In this document: in pieces, positions 17,980 to 25,979 of the stretch | How the letters are laid out: each line of letters begins with the position of its first letter | Position numbering within the stretch: the first letter of the stretch is position 1 | DNA from: Xanthomonas sp. DAR 80977 | GTDB lineage: Bacteria > Pseudomonadota > Gammaproteobacteria > Xanthomonadales > Xanthomonadaceae | NCBI RefSeq assembly: GCF_041240605.1 | Contig: NZ_CP162487.1 | Coordinates: forward strand, 3,231,001-3,295,000 | Reading direction: 5' to 3' | Length of the DNA: 64,000 bases | Program-made: the position numbers and the translations under genes | The notes under the pieces: model-generated | The model's input: only the letters and a program-made list of their open reading frames with translations | The model's database searches: none | What the model was told of the DNA's origin: nothing

Positions 17980-19446
17980 TCACGCCTGCGCTGTCGCCAA
18001 CGCCTTGGCCGGCGTCCAGTTCCCATGCAGCGACATGCGCATCCGCAACGGCAGCTTGATCCGCGCCACCGGGCCAGCGGCCATGCGCAGCGCATCGAGC
18101 ACCACCAGTTCCGTATTCCCGCCGTGCAGGTGGTTCAGCAACGCGATCACGTAGCCGTCGCCTTCGGGCGCGTCCTGCGTGCGCGGCACGAAGACCGGCT
18201 CCTGGAAGCACTGCGCATCGCCCGGGAACCAGGCCTCGCTGGTGCCGGCCACGACATCCACATGCGCCAGCTGGTTGAAGAACTGGAACGGCGGCGCGCC
18301 GAGCGTGGCGTCGAACGGCAGGGCCGGATCGAAGGCCAGCACGAAGCCATGCCGGTACGGCTTGCCGCTGTAGCGCCCGTCGCAGCGCGGGAACTCGCAC
18401 GGAAACTCGGTCAGCGCCACCGGCTCGATCGCGCCGCCTGCGGCATCGAGGTCGAAGGTCCAGCGCATCAGCTGCGAGCGCAGCGTTTCCGGCGACGGCA
18501 CCGAGCCGTCGGCCTGCGGGAAGAAGTAGAAGACGTTGCCCGAGGTCACCGGCATGTCCAGGTACAGCCGGTTTCCCTGCTCGTAGGCATTGAGGGTGTG
18601 GCCCTGGAAGCCGTCCCTCGGCCCGGTGAACCAGCGCACGTCCTCGGCGCCGCCGCCGCGCGGCAGCACGCCGAACAGCTGCGGCAGATCGGGCTGCCAT
18701 TGGAAATGCTGGCCGCCCTGGCGCATCCGCTCCACGTCCACGGTCAACGGGATGATCGGGAACACCACGTGGTGCTCGGTGACTGCGAAGTCGTGGATCA
18801 TCGCCGCGTACGGCGCCTTGAACCACACTTCCCGCTTGAGCTTGCCCGCGGCATCGAGCTCGAAATAGGCGATGTCCGGCGTGCCGTCGCCCTTGGCTTC
18901 GTAGGCGAAGCACAGCAGGTCGCCGTTGTCCGGATCGAGCTTGGGATGCGCGGTGAACGTGGCCGAGCGGATCTGCCCGCCGAAGTCCCACACCCCGCGG
19001 GTCTGCAGCGTGTGCGGATCCAGCGCATAGGGCAGCGCGTCCTCCTTCATCGCCAGCAGCACGCCGCCATGGAACAGCACGGTGGTATTGGCGGTGGTGT
19101 TGTCGGCGGCGGCCAGCGCATCGTTGGTGTGCACGTTGCGATAGACGCCGTTGAGCGAGCGCCCCTCGCGGCGCTGCGCCAGCAGGCGCTCGGTGTGCAC
19201 GTAGCGGCGACGCAGGCTGACCCGGCCACGCTCGAAGCGGAACGCGCTGACCAGGCCGTCGCCGTTGAAGAAGATGTCCTTGCCCAGCATCGGCGGGTAC
19301 TGGGAATCGGGCGAGACCTGGAAGAAGACGCCGTCGATCGCGGCCGGCACCTCGCCGTCGATCTCCAGGTCGAGCACATCGGCTTCGACGCGGCTCGGCG
19401 CGTACAGCCCGGTGAATTCGGGGATTTCCGGAAACAGCATGCTCAT
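17980..19446 (-). CDS. carotenoid-oxygenase family dioxygenase, lignostilbene-cleaving type
   Basis: Iron(II) dioxygenase of the RPE65/carotenoid cleavage family that splits a C=C bond into two aldehydes. The 488-residue protein has the four iron-binding histidines of the seven-bladed propeller: His167 (TAHPK), His218 (MIHDF), His283 (QGHTLNAY) and His474 (LHGNW). F59, Y102 and K134 fall at or next to the positions recalled as phenol-contacting in lignostilbene dioxygenase LsdA (F59, Y101, K134), which favours a phenolic stilbene over a carotenoid. There is no signal peptide, so it is cytosolic. It lies 63 bases downstream of an aldehyde dehydrogenase, which could oxidise its aldehyde products, and in the same run as a FUSC exporter under a TetR regulator. 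Family is sure; substrate is inferred. Confidence 0.9.
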   Translation of the reverse strand: MSMLFPEIPEFTGLYAPSRVEADVLDLEIDGEVPAAIDGVFFQVSPDSQYPPMLGKDIFFNGDGLVSAFRFERGRVSLRRRYVHTERLLAQRREGRSLNGVYRNVHTNDALAAADNTTANTTVLFHGGVLLAMKEDALPYALDPHTLQTRGVWDFGGQIRSATFTAHPKLDPDNGDLLCFAYEAKGDGTPDIAYFELDAAGKLKREVWFKAPYAAMIHDFAVTEHHVVFPIIPLTVDVERMRQGGQHFQWQPDLPQLFGVLPRGGGAEDVRWFTGPRDGFQGHTLNAYEQGNRLYLDMPVTSGNVFYFFPQADGSVPSPETLRSQLMRWTFDLDAAGGAIEPVALTEFPCEFPRCDGRYSGKPYRHGFVLAFDPALPFDATLGAPPFQFFNQLAHVDVVAGTSEAWFPGDAQCFQEPVFVPRTQDAPEGDGYVIALLNHLHGGNTELVVLDALRMAAGPVARIKLPLRMRMSLHGNWTPAKALATAQA

Positions 19447-19509
19447 GGGTTTTGTCCTTTGCTCGGTAAGGCCTGGCGAGGTGCGCCGGCGGGAGTGCCG
19501 GCGCAGGGG

Positions 19510-20982
19510 TCAGAACGGCGCGGCGTACGCTTCGTGCTGCACGCTGATCCAGTGGTCGGTGGTGAACTCTTCGATGATCCAGTCGCTGTTGAAGCGGCCG
19601 ATGCCGCTGTTCTTCTCGCCGCCGAACATGGCCGAGGGGTCGTCGTTCGGGCTGATGTCGTTGATGTGGGTCATGCCGGCCTCGATCCGCAGCGCAAAGC
19701 GCAGGCCGCGCGCTTCATCGCCGGTGAACACCGCGCTGGACAGGCCGAATTCGGTGGCGTTGGCCATGCGCAGCGCGTCCTCCTCGTCGGCGGCGCGGAT
19801 CAGCGGCGCGATCGGGCAGAACTGCTCGGTCTGCGCCAGCGCCGAATCGTTGGCGACGTCGACGAACACCTGCGGCGGCAGCACCTGGCCGATCGGCGCG
19901 CCGCCCAGCACCTGGCGCTGGCCCGCGGCCTGCGCGGCGGCCAGGCGCTCGGTCGCGGCCTGCAGCTGGCGGGCGTTGATCAGCGGGCCGATCACGGTGT
20001 CGGCCAGGTTGGGATCGCCCACCTTCAGACCGCGCGCGCGTTCGACGAAGGCCTCCACGAACCGGTCGTACAGCGGCGCCTGCACGATGATGCGGTTGCT
20101 GCTCATGCAGATCTGCCCCTGGTGCAGGAAGCGGCCGACGATCGCCCCGGTCACCGCCCGCTCCAGGTCGGCATCGTCCAGCACCACGCACGGCGCATTG
20201 CCGCCCAGCTCCAGGCCGACGCGCTTGAGCCGCGGCCCGCTCACGGCCAGTTCGCCGATGCGCCGGCCGACCCGGGTGGAACCGGTGAAGGAGATGAACC
20301 TGGGAATGGGATGCAGGGTGAAGGCATCGCCGATCTCGCCGACCTGGCCGACGACGACGTTGAACAGGCCCGGCGGCAGCCCCGCTTCTTCGTAGATGCG
20401 CGCCAGCAACAGGCCGCCGGTCACCGGCGTGTCCTCGGCCGGCTTCAGCACCACCCCGTTGCCCAGCGCCAGCGCTGGGGCGACCGAGCGGCTGGACAGG
20501 TGCAGCGGCCAGTTCCACGGGCTGATCACGCCGACCACGCCGAGCGGGCTGCGGTACACGCGGCTCTCCTTGCCGGCGATGTCCACCGGCAGGATGCGCC
20601 CGGCCACGCGGCTGGGCATGGTCGCCGCGGCCAGCGCGTCGGCGCGCAGCGCACCCCACTCCATTTCCGCCTTCAGCCGCGTGCTGCCGGATTCGGCGAT
20701 GAGCCAGTCGACGATCTCGGCACGGCGCCGCTCGATGATCTCGGCGGCGCGCAGGAACACCGCGGCGCGCTCGCCGGGCAAGGCGCGCGCCCAGTCGCGC
20801 TGCACCGCCTCGGCGGAACGGTAGGCCGCGTCGAGGTCGGCGCGGGACGCATTGGCGATCTCGGTCAGCAGCGACTGGTCGTAGGGGTTGCGGTCCTGCA
20901 GCACGGTGCCGGCGCTGCCGGGGCGCCACTGGCCGGCGATGTATTGCCCGGTGAAGTCGTTCGGGTATGGGCTATGGCGCAT
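19510..20982 (-). CDS. aldehyde dehydrogenase (aromatic-aldehyde type)
   Basis: NAD(P)-dependent oxidation of an aldehyde to its acid. The 490-residue protein has the cofactor/oxyanion motif PWNWP (155-159), FTGST (232-236), the general base Glu258 (LELGG) and nucleophile Cys292 in HQGQICMSS. HQGQIC is common in vanillin and benzaldehyde dehydrogenases. An AAGGA 8 bases before ATG 20982 selects this start over one 13 codons upstream. The start overlaps the end of the FUSC gene by 11 bases, so the two are coupled. Cleavage of a stilbene by the next gene would give aromatic aldehydes, a natural substrate for this enzyme. Confidence 0.92.
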   Translation of the reverse strand: MRHSPYPNDFTGQYIAGQWRPGSAGTVLQDRNPYDQSLLTEIANASRADLDAAYRSAEAVQRDWARALPGERAAVFLRAAEIIERRRAEIVDWLIAESGSTRLKAEMEWGALRADALAAATMPSRVAGRILPVDIAGKESRVYRSPLGVVGVISPWNWPLHLSSRSVAPALALGNGVVLKPAEDTPVTGGLLLARIYEEAGLPPGLFNVVVGQVGEIGDAFTLHPIPRFISFTGSTRVGRRIGELAVSGPRLKRVGLELGGNAPCVVLDDADLERAVTGAIVGRFLHQGQICMSSNRIIVQAPLYDRFVEAFVERARGLKVGDPNLADTVIGPLINARQLQAATERLAAAQAAGQRQVLGGAPIGQVLPPQVFVDVANDSALAQTEQFCPIAPLIRAADEEDALRMANATEFGLSSAVFTGDEARGLRFALRIEAGMTHINDISPNDDPSAMFGGEKNSGIGRFNSDWIIEEFTTDHWISVQHEAYAAPF

Positions 20983-22693
20983 GGAGCTTGTCCTTGGTGG
21001 AAGTCGGCACGCGTTCGGCATGCGATGCCGCCGCGTCGTTGCCGGTCGTGGGAAGCGGTCTGGCGGGTTCGGCGCGCGTGCGGCCGCTCAGGGCCCGACG
21101 CGACCGCGCAAGGCCATGCAGCGCTTCGGCCTGCGCTGCGCACGGGCCGGAGCAGGCCAGCAGCAGTTGCACCCGTGCGGCGCGCAGGCGGCGATGCGCG
21201 CGGGCCGCCGCCGCGCCATCGGGCGCCCGCTGCAGGCGCAGGCCGAGGCGCGCGATGCGCCGGCGCAGCCGGCGCCAGCGCGCCGCGGGCGTTGCCGGCA
21301 GGATCAGCCAGAACGTCGCCACCGCCACCAGCACTCCGGCGACGATCGCCGCCGCCTGCTGCAGCGCCACCGCGGCAGGCACCGGCGGCGCGCCGGGCTG
21401 GGCGGTGAGCAGGAAGGTCAGGGTCAGGTCGATCGCCATCTTGGCCGTGGCCGGCCGCCGCATCAGCCAGGCGCCCAGCAGCAGGAACGGCGCGATGCAC
21501 AACAGGACCGGCAACACGCCGCCGGCCTGCGGCAGTACCAGCAGGCGCGCACCGACGCCGGCGACCGCACCCAGCAGCGAGCCGACCAGCACCTGGAGCA
21601 GCGCCTGGTTGCCCTGGTCGTTGCTGGAGAAAAGCGAGGCGAACAGCGCCGCGGTCATCGCCATCATCGCGCCGGTCTGCCAGCCCGTGCCCCACCACAG
21701 CGCGGCGGCGATGGCCAGCGCGAGCACCGGACGCAAAGACGCGCGCAGCATCGCGGCAAGATCGACATCCTGTAAAAACTCGCCAAGGAACGCAGTAGCG
21801 GGCGCACGCAGCGCCTGTCGCAGCTCGTGGAGCACCTGCGCCAGCGCCGGCTGCCCGGCCGCCAGCGCGTGCCCGGCCAGCATCGCCAGCCGAGCGTCGG
21901 CATGCTTCGGCATGGCCGGCAGGATGCAAGCGGACGCAGCCGGACGCAGCGTCAATGCGATCAGTTCCAGCAACAACCCGGCGACGCGCCGCGCCCGCAA
22001 CGCGACGCCGCGCCCGCCGAGGGAGCCGGCCACGTCGCTGTCCACGGCCCGATCCAGCGCCTGGATCGCGGCGATCGCCGGGCCGGCCGGCGCCGCTTCG
22101 GCGCCGCGCAGATGCGTCTCCACCCTGCACAGGCACCGCCGCACGACCGCATCCAGGCGCGTTGCCGCGCGCGCGCCGCGCGCCACCGTCATGCCGGGCA
22201 GCGACGCCAGGCCGACGCAGGCGATGCCGAGCACCGTGCAGGCCACGCGGTCCAGCGCCAGCCCCGCGTCGAACGCGCCATCGTCGAAGCCGAACAGCGC
22301 CACGATCGCCGCGGTATAGCCGGCCAGGACCAGGCCGTAGTTGCGGAAATGGCGGAACAGGCTGCCGACGCCCGCGCACAGCGCCAGCCACAGCGCGATC
22401 GCCACCAGCAGCGACACGGGGTCGGCAGCGAACGCATGCAGGATCCAGGCGCCGGCAATGGCGCCGAGCGCGGTGCCGGCGAGCCGGGCCACGCCGCGTT
22501 CCAGCAGCAGGCCGCGGGTGGGCTGGGCGACCAGCCAGACCGTCATCGCCGCCCACCACGGATGGCGGATGTCCAGGCTTGCGGCGAGCGCGAGCGCCAG
22601 CAGCGCCGCCACCGTCATGCGCAACGCCCAGGCGATGGAGCCGTCCATGCCTAGAGCAGGCATGCGTGGCGAAGAAAGGATCGGGGCGGTCAC
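20972..22693 (-). CDS. FUSC-family aromatic compound exporter
   Basis: Inner-membrane protein of the FUSC/AaeB/YccS class, linked in E. coli to efflux of hydroxylated aromatic acids. The product, up to 573 residues, shows two blocks of about five to six hydrophobic helices (residues about 20-165 and 330-470), a soluble helical linker between them and a basic C-terminal tail, the usual FUSC layout though shorter than AaeB. The start is uncertain: GTG 22693 has no clear ribosome site, and ATG codons at 22663 and 22648 are alternatives. It is first in the run FUSC-aldehyde dehydrogenase-dioxygenase, and the TetR-type operator lies 13 bases upstream, so repression is direct. No AaeA-like adaptor is adjacent. 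Confidence 0.85.
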   Translation of the reverse strand: MTAPILSSPRMPALGMDGSIAWALRMTVAALLALALAASLDIRHPWWAAMTVWLVAQPTRGLLLERGVARLAGTALGAIAGAWILHAFAADPVSLLVAIALWLALCAGVGSLFRHFRNYGLVLAGYTAAIVALFGFDDGAFDAGLALDRVACTVLGIACVGLASLPGMTVARGARAATRLDAVVRRCLCRVETHLRGAEAAPAGPAIAAIQALDRAVDSDVAGSLGGRGVALRARRVAGLLLELIALTLRPAASACILPAMPKHADARLAMLAGHALAAGQPALAQVLHELRQALRAPATAFLGEFLQDVDLAAMLRASLRPVLALAIAAALWWGTGWQTGAMMAMTAALFASLFSSNDQGNQALLQVLVGSLLGAVAGVGARLLVLPQAGGVLPVLLCIAPFLLLGAWLMRRPATAKMAIDLTLTFLLTAQPGAPPVPAAVALQQAAAIVAGVLVAVATFWLILPATPAARWRRLRRRIARLGLRLQRAPDGAAAARAHRRLRAARVQLLLACSGPCAAQAEALHGLARSRRALSGRTRAEPARPLPTTGNDAAASHAERVPTSTKDKLHAP

Positions 22694-22703
22694 GGGCCTG
22701 TGC

Positions 22704-22781
22704 GATAACTGAACTAATACGTTCAGTTAAAGGCCGATCGCGGGCCGCGTCAACATTTCTTTACGATGTCGTTCAGTTATC
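22704..22781. promoter_or_regulatory. TetR-type operator: palindrome plus a third half-site
   Basis: TAACTGAAC (22706-22714) and GTTCAGTTA (22721-22729) form a perfect 9-base inverted repeat with a 6-base spacer, directly before the FUSC start. A further half-site GTTCAGTTATC lies at 22771-22781, and is the exact complement of GATAACTGAAC at 22704-22714. The sites fill the divergent gap between FUSC and tetR, the expected place for an autoregulating TetR repressor. The protein that binds was not tested; assignment is by position. Confidence 0.75.
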
Positions 22782-22862
22782 GGCTATCTTGTCGGGGATG
22801 CGCCCCGTCCGCCGAACGCGCCGACCGCCTCCCTTCCGGATACCGACGAGACCCGCTGCACG

Positions 22863-23471
22863 ATGCGCAAGAAAACCGAGGCCCGCCGCCTGAGCTTCGC
22901 CAACGCCGCCGGCAAGCTGTTCATCGAACGCGGCTTCGGCGCGGTGACCATGGAAGCGATCGCGGCGGAGGCCGGCGCCTCCAAGGTCACCCTGTATGGG
23001 TACTTCGCGAGCAAGGACGCCTTGTTCGAGGCCTTCGTGGTGGAAGCCGGCCGCGGCGGCCTCGCCGCCCTGGAGGCGTCCGGGCAGGACAGCGATCTGC
23101 GCCAGAGCCTGCTGCACCTGGGCACGGCCTACCTGGATCTGGTCATGCGGCCGGATGTGATCGCGCTCAATCGGCTGATCATCGGCGAGGCCGGACGTCA
23201 GCCGCAGTTGAGCCGCATCTTCTACGAGCACGGCCCCAAGCGGACCCTGCTCTCGCTCTGCGCCGTGCTGGAAAGCCTGATGGAGCGCGGGCTGCTGCGC
23301 CGCGCCGCGCTGCGCCAGACCGGCCTCTACTTCAAGTCGCTGTGCGAGGCGGGAATGCTGGAGCGGCAGCTGTGGGGGCTGGACCCGGCGCCCGACGCCG
23401 CGAGCAAACAGGCCGCGGTGCTGAGCGCCATCGACGCGTTCCTGCCTGCGTATCTGCCCGCGCCGGCGTGA
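22863..23471 (+). CDS. TetR/AcrR-family transcriptional regulator
   Basis: 202-residue one-component repressor. Residues 5-52 form the TetR DNA-binding domain (FIERGFGAVTMEAIAAEAG and SKVTLYGYFASKDALFEAF), with the typical recognition helix. The rest is helical and resembles the AefR-type C-terminal domain (LYFKSLCEAGMLERQLWGLD). It is divergent from the FUSC-aldehyde dehydrogenase-dioxygenase run; three half-sites of one sequence lie between. The ligand is unknown; a phenolic substrate or product of the adjacent pathway is the natural guess. Confidence 0.93.
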   Translation: MRKKTEARRLSFANAAGKLFIERGFGAVTMEAIAAEAGASKVTLYGYFASKDALFEAFVVEAGRGGLAALEASGQDSDLRQSLLHLGTAYLDLVMRPDVIALNRLIIGEAGRQPQLSRIFYEHGPKRTLLSLCAVLESLMERGLLRRAALRQTGLYFKSLCEAGMLERQLWGLDPAPDAASKQAAVLSAIDAFLPAYLPAPA

Positions 23472-23607
23472 CCTGCCCCTGCGCCGCATCGGCGCAGCGC
23501 GAACGCACTTCGCTCTTCGCGGACGCGACATGCCATCCGGGAGCTTCGCTGCATGTTCATCGGCCTGCGGCTAGCGTGCACGGTTTACGTCGCAAGGAAA
23601 TCCGCGC

Positions 23608-24672
23608 ATGCACAAGGGCACCGCACTGGTGGTCGGGGTCACCGGCATCTCCGGCTACAACCTGGCCAGGGTTCTCGTTGCCGAAGGCTGGACCGTGTAT
23701 GGCCTGGCGCGCCGTCCGCTCGCGCAGGAAGGCGTGATTGCGGTCGCGGCCGACCTGCTCGACCGCGACGCGACCGTGGCCGCGTTGCGCGGCCTGCCGA
23801 TCACCCACGTGTTCTTCTGCACCTGGACCCGGCGCGACACCGAGAAGGAAAACGTCGCCGCCAACGGCGCGATGCTGCGCCACCTGTGCGAGGGCCTGGA
23901 CAGCACGGCGCTGCAGCACATGGCGCTGGTCACCGGCACCAAGCACTACCTGGGCTCGTTCGAGCACTACGGCAGCGGCAAGGCGGAGACGCCGTTCCGC
24001 GAGAGCGAGCCGCGCCAGCCTGGCGAGAATTTCTACTACACGCTGGAAGACCTGCTGTTCGACGCCGCCGCGCGCCATGGCTTCGGCTGGAGCGTGCACC
24101 GCTCGCACACCATGATCGGCCAGGCCAACGGCAGCAACGCGATGAACATGGGCGTGACCCTGGCGGTGTACGCGACGCTGTGCAAGCACAGCGGGCAGCC
24201 GTTCGTGTTCCCCGGTTCGCGCGCGCAGTGGGACAGCCTCACCGACCTTACCGACGCCGGCCTGCTCGGCCGCCAGTTGGCCTGGGCCGCGACCAGCCCG
24301 GCCGCGCGCGACCAGGCGTTCAACACGGTCAACGGCGACGTGTTCCGCTGGCGCTGGATGTGGGGCGAGATCGCCGCGTTCTTCGGCCTGGAGCCGGCAC
24401 CGTACCCGCAGACGCCGATGCCGCTGCAGCCGCGCCTGCAGGACACCGCGCCGGCGCTGTGGCGCGAGATCGCCGAGCGCCATGGGCTGGTGCAGGCGGA
24501 CGTGGACCAGCTGGCGTCGTGGTGGCATACCGACGCCGACCTCGGCCGCGAGATCGAGTGCGTCAACGACATGACCAAGAGCCGCGACCTGGGCTTCCTC
24601 GGCTACTACGACAGCCGTGCCTCGTTCCTGGAGCTGTTCGCCAGGCTGCGCGCGCAGCGGGTGATTCCCTGA
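23608..24672 (+). CDS. SDR-family oxidoreductase of the PRISE type
   Basis: NAD(P)H-dependent reductase related to plant progesterone 5-beta-reductase/iridoid synthase, a family that reduces activated C=C bonds of enones. The 354-residue protein has the dinucleotide motif GVTGISG (10-16), Lys112 in the TGTKHYLG motif and Tyr143/Tyr144 in NFYYTLED, the family's catalytic pair. It is read in the same direction as tetR, 136 bases downstream, and may form part of the same aromatic-compound response. Whether TetR controls it is not visible. The enzyme class is confident; substrate unknown. Confidence 0.88.
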   Translation: MHKGTALVVGVTGISGYNLARVLVAEGWTVYGLARRPLAQEGVIAVAADLLDRDATVAALRGLPITHVFFCTWTRRDTEKENVAANGAMLRHLCEGLDSTALQHMALVTGTKHYLGSFEHYGSGKAETPFRESEPRQPGENFYYTLEDLLFDAAARHGFGWSVHRSHTMIGQANGSNAMNMGVTLAVYATLCKHSGQPFVFPGSRAQWDSLTDLTDAGLLGRQLAWAATSPAARDQAFNTVNGDVFRWRWMWGEIAAFFGLEPAPYPQTPMPLQPRLQDTAPALWREIAERHGLVQADVDQLASWWHTDADLGREIECVNDMTKSRDLGFLGYYDSRASFLELFARLRAQRVIP

Positions 24673-24775
24673 GGAACGCGGTCTCGGCTCGGCGGGCGCC
24701 ATCGCTGCGGCGCGAGATCGACGGTGCGGGAGGGCCGCTCCTGCACGGAAACCTGCCGCGAGTTTGGTGGAAGCA

Positions 24776-25140
24776 CTGCAGGAGGGGGCTTCAGCCGCGA
24801 CCGATCGCCGAAACCGGCGTGGTGCCGGACTGCGCTCGTTGCAGCTCAAGCGCTCCCACAAGGAACTCGCGGCCGACGCGTTGAGTGCGCTGCGGTCAGG
24901 CCTTCAGCGCTGACCGAGTGCCGAAACCGGTACATTCCCGGTTCCGCTCGTCGCGGCTGAAGCCGCTCCTACAGGTGCACCCGGCACATAGGCCGCAGCT
25001 ACTGTGGGAGCGACTTCAGTCGCGACGAGCGGAGCCATCCAGCCATCCGGCTTCGGAAACAGTCGGGACTGAAGTCGCTCCCACAGTGCACCCGGCCGGT
25101 CGGCTGCAAGCCCCTGTAGGAGCGGCTTCAGCCGCGACAG
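24776..25140. repeat. cluster of five REP-like elements in both orientations
   Basis: This 559-base gene-free stretch (24673-25231) holds at least five copies of a roughly 25-base element of the form CTGTAGGAGCGGCTTCAGCC followed by GCGAC: 24776-24802 (plus), 24950-24974 (inverted), 25002-25027 (plus, ACTTCAGT variant), 25062-25086 (inverted) and 25114-25140 (plus). Neighbouring inverted copies (25002-25027 with 25062-25086) can pair almost completely. The pairs of compensating changes (GGCTTCAGCC versus CGACTTCAGTCG) suggest that folding is preserved. They lie between two gene ends that face each other, where REP/BIME elements usually occur. No coding frame is supported here. Confidence 0.85.
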
Positions 25141-25231
25141 ACAGCCGAACCGCCATGCTCCCGGGATGCATCGATCGTGACCGACCGGTCGCGGCCATAC
25201 CGACGCGCGTTCCGAGCCGGCACACGCCCTG

Positions 25232-25942
25232 CTACACGTCGGCAGGCGCCAGTTCGCGCAGCTTGCCCTGGTGCAGTTCCAGCACGCGGTCGAGCTTGCG
25301 CGCCAGGCCGCGGTCGTGGGTGACCAGGGCCAGGCTGGTGCCGTGCGCGCGGTTGAGTTCCAGCATCAGCGCGAACACGTTGGCCGCGGTCTTGTCGTCG
25401 AGGTTGCCGGTCGGCTCGTCGCCGAGCACGCAGGCCGGGCGGTTGACCAGCGCGCGCGCCACCGCCGCGCGCTGGCGCTCGCCGCCGGACAGTTCGCCGG
25501 GCTTGTGCTCCAGGCGATGGCCCAGGCCCACCGATTCCAGCAGCGCGCGCGCGCGCGCGTCTGCGTCCTTCACCGCCGCGCCGCCAAGCAGCACCGGCAT
25601 CATCACGTTCTCCAGCGCGGTGAATTCCGGCAGCAGGTGATGGAACTGGTAGACGAAGCCCAGCGAGCGGTTGCGCAGCTGGCCGCGCGCCGCGTCCGAC
25701 AGCGCCGACATGCGTTGCCCGGCCACGTACACCTCGCCTTCGGTGGGCACGTCGAGGCCGCCGAGCAGGTGCAGCAGGGTGCTCTTGCCGGCGCCGGACG
25801 CGCCGACGATGGCCACGGTCTCGCCCGGCGCCACCGCCAGGTCCAGCCCGTCGAACACCGGCGTGCGCATCTTGCCCTCGGCGTAGGTCTTGCCCAGGCC
25901 TTCGGCCCGGATCGCCGCCTCCACTCGCTGTGGCTTTTGCAT
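25232..25942 (-). CDS. lolD: lipoprotein-releasing system ATP-binding protein
   Basis: Cytosolic ATPase of the Lol ABC transporter, which extracts outer-membrane lipoproteins from the inner membrane and passes them to LolA. The 236-residue form has Walker [10 protein letters not shown], the LolD-type Q-loop [17 protein letters not shown], signature [15 protein letters not shown] and Walker [16 protein letters not shown] 25942 is preferred. A longer form from ATG 25987 would overlap the permease stop but would add 15 residues (including SGLGIGDSD) that are only a translation of the GGGATTC heptamer array. It follows the LolC/E permease gene. Confidence 0.93.
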   Translation of the reverse strand: MQKPQRVEAAIRAEGLGKTYAEGKMRTPVFDGLDLAVAPGETVAIVGASGAGKSTLLHLLGGLDVPTEGEVYVAGQRMSALSDAARGQLRNRSLGFVYQFHHLLPEFTALENVMMPVLLGGAAVKDADARARALLESVGLGHRLEHKPGELSGGERQRAAVARALVNRPACVLGDEPTGNLDDKTAANVFALMLELNRAHGTSLALVTHDRGLARKLDRVLELHQGKLRELAPADV

Positions 25943-25944
25943 AT

Positions 25945-25970
25945 CCGAATCCCCAATCCCCAATCCCGAC
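25945..25970. repeat. heptamer array (GAATCCC/CAATCCC type) at the permease-lolD junction
   Basis: Three to four tandem units of CCGAATC, CCCAATC, CCCAATC and CCGAC, the same heptamer family seen at 28830-28919, 37461-37537 and 40253-40387. Here it lies in the 37-base spacer between the permease stop and the preferred lolD start, and has no inverted partner nearby. Confidence 0.75.
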
Positions 25971-25979
25971 TCTCGGCCC

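Noticed and set aside
17824..21408. 1194-codon plus-strand open frame
   Set aside because: Antisense to the dioxygenase and aldehyde dehydrogenase genes, whose catalytic motifs are intact; no domain of its own.
24776..25140. CRISPR array
   Set aside because: Repeats alternate in orientation, spacing is irregular and no cas gene is near; REP-like elements explain them better.
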